From positions 1,860,001 through 1,924,000 of the forward strand of contig NZ_CP048659.1 of assembly GCF_015218165.1 (NCBI RefSeq): a stretch of 64,000 bases of DNA, read 5' to 3'. Positions 59,504 through 64,000 of the stretch are shown here, in pieces (positions within the stretch are counted from its first letter, which is position 1; each line of letters opens with the position of its first letter). The notes beneath the pieces were generated by a model that had not been told where the DNA came from, searched no databases, and was given only the letters and a program-made list of their open reading frames with translations. The DNA is from Acinetobacter piscicola. GTDB taxonomy: Bacteria; Pseudomonadota; Gammaproteobacteria; Pseudomonadales; Moraxellaceae. A program made the position numbers and the translations under genes.

Positions 59504-60625
59504 TTAGTCCTTATATTGTGTTGAACGTTTATCTAACCATTGGGCAAGCATCGGCCAAAATTCTTCCGCACTTTTTTGACTCGACATTAAGCCTAAATGC
59601 CCACCCGGAATTAGAGTAAACGTGACATCATTGCTGTTTGTCAATTCGCTCAAAGGCTTAACGGAGGCTGCAGTGACCATTTGGTCATTTTTTCCAGCAC
59701 CAATTAAAAGTGAACAATCAATGTTCTTTAGCTCAATGGTGTGTTGCTTTAAACGGATTGCACCTGTTTTTAACGGATTTTGCAGCCAAATATTAAACAA
59801 CATGTCTTGATTAACTCCCCCTGGATAATCAATCATATGGTTTAAAAAATTGCCCAAAGTTGCATGCTCGTATAGTAATTTTTCATCGTCTAGGTTGAGT
59901 AACAGTTGTTTATGACCTTCGTACCAACCTTTGGGATCTAAAATTTTAAAACCGATTGCATTTAAAATACCCGGTGTGTGTAAGATTCTTTTTGGAATGA
60001 TGCCATGATAAATCGATTGTTGAATTTTATGATTTTTAGATAAAAGTATATTGATTTTTTTATAAAGTTTGCCAATGCCACCTGAGGAGTAACTGTCAAT
60101 CGGACTGCCTAAAACAATCAGATTTTTGACATAATTGGGCTGTCTTAACGCCGTATATAACAAGACAAAAATCCCTGCCATACTCCAACCATGCAAAGAA
60201 ATTTGTTCACTTTTAGAATGCGTGCGAATTTGGTCAATACAATACGGAATTGCTTCATCGATAAAATTTAAAAAATTGAGATTGCGATGTTTATAGTTAA
60301 GTTTACCCCAATCTAATAAATAGACATCAAAACCTTGTTCGGTAAAGTATTTAATTAAAGAACGATAAGGATAAAGGTCATAAATAGACATGTTGATTGC
60401 AAGTGGTGCAACAAATACTAAGGGTTCTAAGTATTTGCGTTCAGTTGCGGCATAAAAGCGAATTTTAGCCTGCTTGTGGTGACCAATGATTTCATAAGGC
60501 GTGGTTTGCGATAAAACTAGTGATTTACCTTTGAAAATGCGTCTAGATAAATTTTTAATTTTGTTCGAACGGACTTGAGAATCACTCGTTAATTGTTCCA
60601 TAAGGCGGTTTAGTCCAGAAATCAT
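59504..60625 (-). CDS. PhaC-like alpha/beta hydrolase with Ser nucleophile
   Basis: The 373-residue protein aligns in pattern with class III PHA synthases: PLVFVAPLAINMSIYDLYPY, YLLDWGKLNYKHRNLNFLNF and the C-terminal IPGGHLGLMSS His. However, the elbow reads HGWSMAGI where synthases carry Cys (GxCxG). With Ser it is more likely a hydrolase of acyl or polyester substrates. It leads a two-gene minus-strand unit with the hydroxyacid dehydrogenase, which would fit use of released 3-hydroxyacids; that link is inference. Confidence 0.8.
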   Translation of the reverse strand: MISGLNRLMEQLTSDSQVRSNKIKNLSRRIFKGKSLVLSQTTPYEIIGHHKQAKIRFYAATERKYLEPLVFVAPLAINMSIYDLYPYRSLIKYFTEQGFDVYLLDWGKLNYKHRNLNFLNFIDEAIPYCIDQIRTHSKSEQISLHGWSMAGIFVLLYTALRQPNYVKNLIVLGSPIDSYSSGGIGKLYKKINILLSKNHKIQQSIYHGIIPKRILHTPGILNAIGFKILDPKGWYEGHKQLLLNLDDEKLLYEHATLGNFLNHMIDYPGGVNQDMLFNIWLQNPLKTGAIRLKQHTIELKNIDCSLLIGAGKNDQMVTAASVKPLSELTNSNDVTFTLIPGGHLGLMSSQKSAEEFWPMLAQWLDKRSTQYKD

Positions 60626-60739
60626 AAAAGTTTGATTGAAGTCTAAGCGATAATTTCACATTATACCTTGACCTTAAATACACTAGGCGCTCAAAATATT
60701 AGCAATACTTTACAAAGGCAGTGGATCACTGAATTTAAC

Positions 60740-61927
60740 ATGAGCCAACAAGACGAGATAGAATACCAACTGGATACATTAGCAATTCGTACAGGACATA
60801 CACGTAGTTTTGAAGGTGAGCATAGCGAGCCAATTTTCCTTACATCGTCTTTTGTATGTGAAAATGCGGCTGATGCTGCGGCTAAATTTTCTGGACAAAT
60901 TGAAGGAAATACCTATTCTCGTTATACCAATCCAACGGTACAAGCATTTGAAAAGCGTTTAGCCGTTTTAGATGGTGCGGAACGTGCAGTGGCAACAAGT
61001 TCAGGTATGGCTGCGGTACATGCAGTTTGTATGGCGTATCTTAAGGCAGGCGATCATGTGATTTGTTCACGTGCTGTGTTTGGCTCAATTATTTCTTTAT
61101 TTGAAAAATACGTTGTTAAATTTGCTGTAGACGTGACATTTGTAGACTTAGAAGATTTAGAAGGTTGGAAACAAGCTGTTCGTCCAAATACACGGTTACT
61201 TTTTATCGAAACGCCATCTAACCCATTGGCACAAGTGGGTGATATGCAAGCGATTGCGGATATTGCTCATGAACATGGTGCTTTATTTGCCGTGGACAAT
61301 ACGTTCTGTACACCTGTATTACAACAACCGATTAAATTTGGTGCAGACTTGATCGTCTATTCATCAACAAAATATATTGATGGGCAAGGTCGTGCGCTAG
61401 GTGGTGCAGTTGTTGGTAAAGATAAACTTGTTGAAGAAATTAATGGCGTAATTCGTACATTAGGTAATTCAATGAGTCCATTTAATGCGTGGATTTTCTT
61501 AAAAGGTTTAGAAACCCTCAGTTTACGTATGAAAGCACATTGTGAAAGTGCACAAAAACTTGCAGAATGGCTCGATGCACATCCAAAAGTTGAAAAAGTT
61601 TATTACGCAGGTTTACCTAACCATGCAGGTCATGATTTGGCTAAAAAACAACAATCAGGCTTTGGTGGTGTAGTCTCATTTGTGGTGAAGGGTGAGCGTC
61701 AGGGGGCTTGGACAGTGATTGATAATACACGTTTCTTGTCGATCACCAGTAATTTGGGCGATGTAAAGTCGACCATTACCCATCCAGCAACCACCTCACA
61801 TGGCAGAATGTCAGCTGAAGCGAAACAAGCCGCAGGCATTGTAGAAGGTTTAATCCGTGTATCTGTAGGTTTGGAAAACATTGATGATATTATCGGTGAC
61901 CTTTCTCGTGGCTTAGATTTAATTTAG
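60740..61927 (+). CDS. metZ: O-succinylhomoserine sulfhydrylase
   Basis: The protein of about 395 residues is a Cys/Met-metabolism PLP enzyme. It has the N-terminal DTLAIRTGHTRSFEGEHSEP, YSRYTNPT, the SSGMAAVHAVCMAYLKAGDH helix and the PLP Lys in VYSSTKYIDGQGR. The SFEGEHSEPIF pattern and overall length fit MetZ, which makes homocysteine from O-succinylhomoserine and sulfide. ATG 60740 gives the conserved N-terminus; in-frame sequence back to 60668 is not conserved-looking. An imperfect ACTCAAGTC/GACTTGAGT hairpin follows the stop. Confidence 0.92.
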   Translation: MSQQDEIEYQLDTLAIRTGHTRSFEGEHSEPIFLTSSFVCENAADAAAKFSGQIEGNTYSRYTNPTVQAFEKRLAVLDGAERAVATSSGMAAVHAVCMAYLKAGDHVICSRAVFGSIISLFEKYVVKFAVDVTFVDLEDLEGWKQAVRPNTRLLFIETPSNPLAQVGDMQAIADIAHEHGALFAVDNTFCTPVLQQPIKFGADLIVYSSTKYIDGQGRALGGAVVGKDKLVEEINGVIRTLGNSMSPFNAWIFLKGLETLSLRMKAHCESAQKLAEWLDAHPKVEKVYYAGLPNHAGHDLAKKQQSGFGGVVSFVVKGERQGAWTVIDNTRFLSITSNLGDVKSTITHPATTSHGRMSAEAKQAAGIVEGLIRVSVGLENIDDIIGDLSRGLDLI

Positions 61928-62018
61928 AATCTACTTGAATGAAAAAATACTCAAGTCTACATGTTCGTTGGGGACTTGAGTCATGAAAATTTAAACCACT
62001 TTATGTTCGGAGAATTTT

Positions 62019-62348
62019 ATGAACATTAATATGCTCATGCAGCAAGCTCAACGCATGCAAAAAGATATGGAAAACAATGTCAAAAAGGCAAAAGAAGAAC
62101 TTGCTCAAACTGAGGTTCATGCCGAAGCGGGTGGTGGTTTAGTCAAAGTGACAATGACTTGTCGCAATGTGGTAAAACGTATTGAAATTAGTCCTGAACT
62201 TTTACAAGACGATGCTGACATGATTGAAGATTTGATCGCTGCAGCAATGAATGATGCTGCACGTCAAGCAGAAGTCGTATCTGAAGCAAAAATGAAAGAA
62301 GCAAATGCAGGCATGGGTTTACCACCAGGTCTTGCAGGCATGTTTTAA
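62019..62348 (+). CDS. ybaB: YbaB/EbfC nucleoid-associated protein
   Basis: The 109-residue protein has [20 protein letters not shown], then [20 protein letters not shown] and the C-terminal [10 protein letters not shown], all typical of YbaB/EbfC. It forms DNA-binding dimers shaped like tweezers. It lies 11 bases before recR, the conserved pairing in many bacteria. Confidence 0.95.
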   Translation: MNINMLMQQAQRMQKDMENNVKKAKEELAQTEVHAEAGGGLVKVTMTCRNVVKRIEISPELLQDDADMIEDLIAAAMNDAARQAEVVSEAKMKEANAGMGLPPGLAGMF

Positions 62349-62359
62349 GGGTCACTTAG

Positions 62360-62956
62360 GTGTTTAGTAACCGTTTTGATCAATTGGTACAAGCATTAAG
62401 AATATTGCCCAGTGTTGGACCAAAGTCGGCACAGCGTATGGCATTGCATTTGATTATGAAAAATAAAGAAGGTGCTGTGGCTTTGGCATCTGCTTTAAAT
62501 GAAGCGACGTCTTATATTCATGAGTGTAGTATTTGTCATTCTTTAACTGAACATGAAATTTGTGATATTTGTCAGTCTACAGAACGCAACGATCAAATCC
62601 TTTGTGTGGTTGAGTCACCTGCGGATGTTATGGCAATAGAGCAAAGTGGCAGTTTTAAAGGGAAATATCACGTTTTAGGTGGGCATTTATCACCTTTAGA
62701 TGGGATTGGACCTGAAGAAATAGGCATTTCTTATTTGGTACAAAGATTGGCAAATAACCCAATCCAAGAAGTGATTCTAGCGACCAATGCAACTGTTGAA
62801 GGACAAGCAACAGCACACTATTTGGTAGAAGCAACCAAGCATTTAGGGATACAAATGACCCGTATTGCACAGGGTGTACCTCAAGGTGGTGAGCTTGAAT
62901 ATGTCGACAGTCATACACTGAGTCAAGCTGTCCATAATCGGATGCAAATGAAATAA
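62360..62956 (+). CDS. recR: Recombination mediator RecR
   Basis: The 198-residue protein has an N-terminal helix-hairpin-helix (RILPSVGPKSAQRMALHLI) and a zinc finger with four Cys (CSICHSLTEHEICDIC). A Toprim domain (CVVESPADVMAIEQSG, VILATNATVEGQATAHYLVE) and a Walker-B-like C-terminal block follow. It works with RecF/RecO in loading RecA at gaps. It is co-transcribed with ybaB. Confidence 0.96.
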   Translation: MFSNRFDQLVQALRILPSVGPKSAQRMALHLIMKNKEGAVALASALNEATSYIHECSICHSLTEHEICDICQSTERNDQILCVVESPADVMAIEQSGSFKGKYHVLGGHLSPLDGIGPEEIGISYLVQRLANNPIQEVILATNATVEGQATAHYLVEATKHLGIQMTRIAQGVPQGGELEYVDSHTLSQAVHNRMQMK

Positions 62957-62979
62957 GCACATCATGTGCTTATTTTTTT
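62951..62979 (+). terminator. Terminator of ybaB-recR
   Basis: The 25-base perfect palindrome with arm AAATAAGCACAT overlaps the recR stop and is followed by seven T. The 390 bases beyond it (62980-63367) are AT-rich and hold no gene I can support; GATAATGATTGTTTTC near 63155 only faintly resembles a Fur box. Confidence 0.85.
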
Positions 62980-63367
62980 AAACTTGATTTAGGGTTTATT
63001 TTGTTTGGTTTGAATCTTGTGCAAATATGTATAGGTCAAGCGAATAATTAATCCATTTTTCATCAGGTTATGCTTTAAATATAAATATTTACAATTACGA
63101 TGCAGAATAGCTACTCAGAAAATGTAAATTTATGCCACGATGCAATTCAATCATGATAATGATTGTTTTCAAGTGATATTCAGATATAAATGGATTTATA
63201 TAGGAATTAAGTGTTAAAAACTATTTTTCAAATACATTTAGTGTATTGATATTGCTGAAAAATATAGCTTTTGTTGTAAATTACTTTAAAAATATTATAT
63301 TTATATTTTATATATTAAGGTAGAATCAACATTTTATTTAAATGTAACATCTTGACGCAAAACAGAC

Positions 63368-64000
63368 ATGTTTCAATTTATTCATCAGCAAAACGAACTC
63401 GACCATGTGATCCAATTAATGCGTCAGAGCTCTATTTATGGTCTCGACACTGAATTTATTAAAGTCGATACATTATGGCCAAAACTAGGCGTGTTCCAAA
63501 TTAATGTCTGTGATCAAGTGTTTTTACTTGATGGAACAACTTTAGATTTATCAGGTTTTTGGGCATCTATTTATCAGGCAGAGCAGAATGTATTTCATGC
63601 ATGCAGTGAAGATATTGATCTGATTTATCATTATTCTCAAAAAAATTGTTTAGAAAATGTCTTTGATACACAAGTGGCCATGTCATTTTTAGGACATGGT
63701 TTGCAAGTCAGTTATCAGTCTGCATTGAAAACAGTTTTGGATATTGAAATTGATAAAGATCAAACGCGTTCAGACTGGCTAGCACGTCCTTTAACGGGCA
63801 AGCAAATGGATTATGCTGCAAATGATGTATTATATATTATGCAATTAGCAGATGATTTAAAGCAGCAATTGAACCGTAAAAATATCTATAATTGCGTGGT
63901 TGAAGATTGTAAAAATCTCACTTATGAAATTGCACAAGAAACACCAAAAGATAAATTATATACAGACATTGGTAACTATCGTCATTCACGTAAACAATTG
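63368..64000 (+). CDS. rnd: Ribonuclease D, N-terminal part
   Basis: 211 codons are visible before the window ends. The DEDDy exonuclease motifs are present: YGLDTEFIKVDTLWPKLGVF (Asp/Glu pair), NVFHACSEDIDLIYHY, and MDYAANDVLYIMQLADDLK with Tyr and Asp. RNase D trims the 3' ends of tRNA precursors and other small RNAs. The HRDC domains expected downstream are outside the window. Confidence 0.94.
   Translation, partial: MFQFIHQQNELDHVIQLMRQSSIYGLDTEFIKVDTLWPKLGVFQINVCDQVFLLDGTTLDLSGFWASIYQAEQNVFHACSEDIDLIYHYSQKNCLENVFDTQVAMSFLGHGLQVSYQSALKTVLDIEIDKDQTRSDWLARPLTGKQMDYAANDVLYIMQLADDLKQQLNRKNIYNCVVEDCKNLTYEIAQETPKDKLYTDIGNYRHSRKQL

Noticed and set aside
60660..60740. SAM riboswitch or longer N-terminus for metZ
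   Set aside because: No conserved SAM-binding fold elements were seen in the short leader, and the in-frame extension is not conserved-looking.
63140..63175. Fur box upstream of RNase D
   Set aside because: Only the first half of the consensus fits; the second half does not.

Overview
The window looks like an AT-rich Acinetobacter chromosome. The evidence is the gene content and codon style (ybaB-recR, metZ, a Porin_4-type porin, an ExaC-like aldehyde dehydrogenase with an iron alcohol dehydrogenase) and a type I-F CRISPR array. The centre is a temperate siphophage-type prophage whose architecture resembles the Acinetobacter B1251-like (Vieuvirus) group: DUF2280 small terminase, DUF935 portal and Mu F-like head protein beside lambda D/E-like capsid genes and a long tape measure. 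No database was consulted; all assignments are by eye.

Layout. 1-2.3 kb: a truncated membrane-anchored protein, an exported acetamidase/formamidase and an MliC-like lipoprotein, all on the minus strand. 2.5-38.7 kb: the prophage. Leftmost is an S24-type repressor facing a Cro-like and a CII-like gene across operators of the form TATGC-N6-GCATA. Then come a DnaT-like initiator and DnaC-like loader, a block of small early genes (one cut by an in-frame amber codon) and a Q-like protein, followed by a promoter/terminator pair of the pR'-tR' kind. An accessory stretch (8.5-12 kb) holds a strongly folded intergenic RNA candidate, a tRNA-Arg(UCU), a DUF4760 membrane protein behind a 26-codon leader, a second PD-(D/E)XK-like nuclease and a HicA-like/HTH gene pair with its own strong promoter. 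From 12 to 38.6 kb lie packaging, head, tail and lysis genes in canonical order, interrupted at 23.3-25.8 kb by a three-gene cassette (RmuC, an unknown partner, a zinc-ribbon membrane protein). Lysis ends in a fused membrane-anchor/endolysin protein. No integrase is visible.

38.87-40.95 kb: a CRISPR array of 35 repeats and 34 spacers with no cas genes in the window. Adjacent spacers 13 and 14 match, mainly at the protein level, diverged versions of two genes of the resident prophage, so this lineage seems to have met relatives of the phage. Spacer 6 reads as the Walker A motif of another terminase.

41-64 kb: chromosomal genes. They include a DUF421 protein, a decayed stretch with a twice-frameshifted DUF4822 lipoprotein, a class I glutamine amidotransferase, and a TetR regulator divergent from a short-chain dehydrogenase and a DsbA-fold isomerase. 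An alcohol/aldehyde oxidation block follows (aldehyde dehydrogenase, GAF regulator, lipase-like hydrolase, Fe-alcohol dehydrogenase). The remainder is a PcfJ-like protein, a Pif1-like helicase, a tautomerase-fold isomerase, a porin, a HIT protein, a YARHG protein, a beta-hydroxyacid dehydrogenase, a PhaC-like hydrolase, metZ, ybaB-recR and the start of RNase D.
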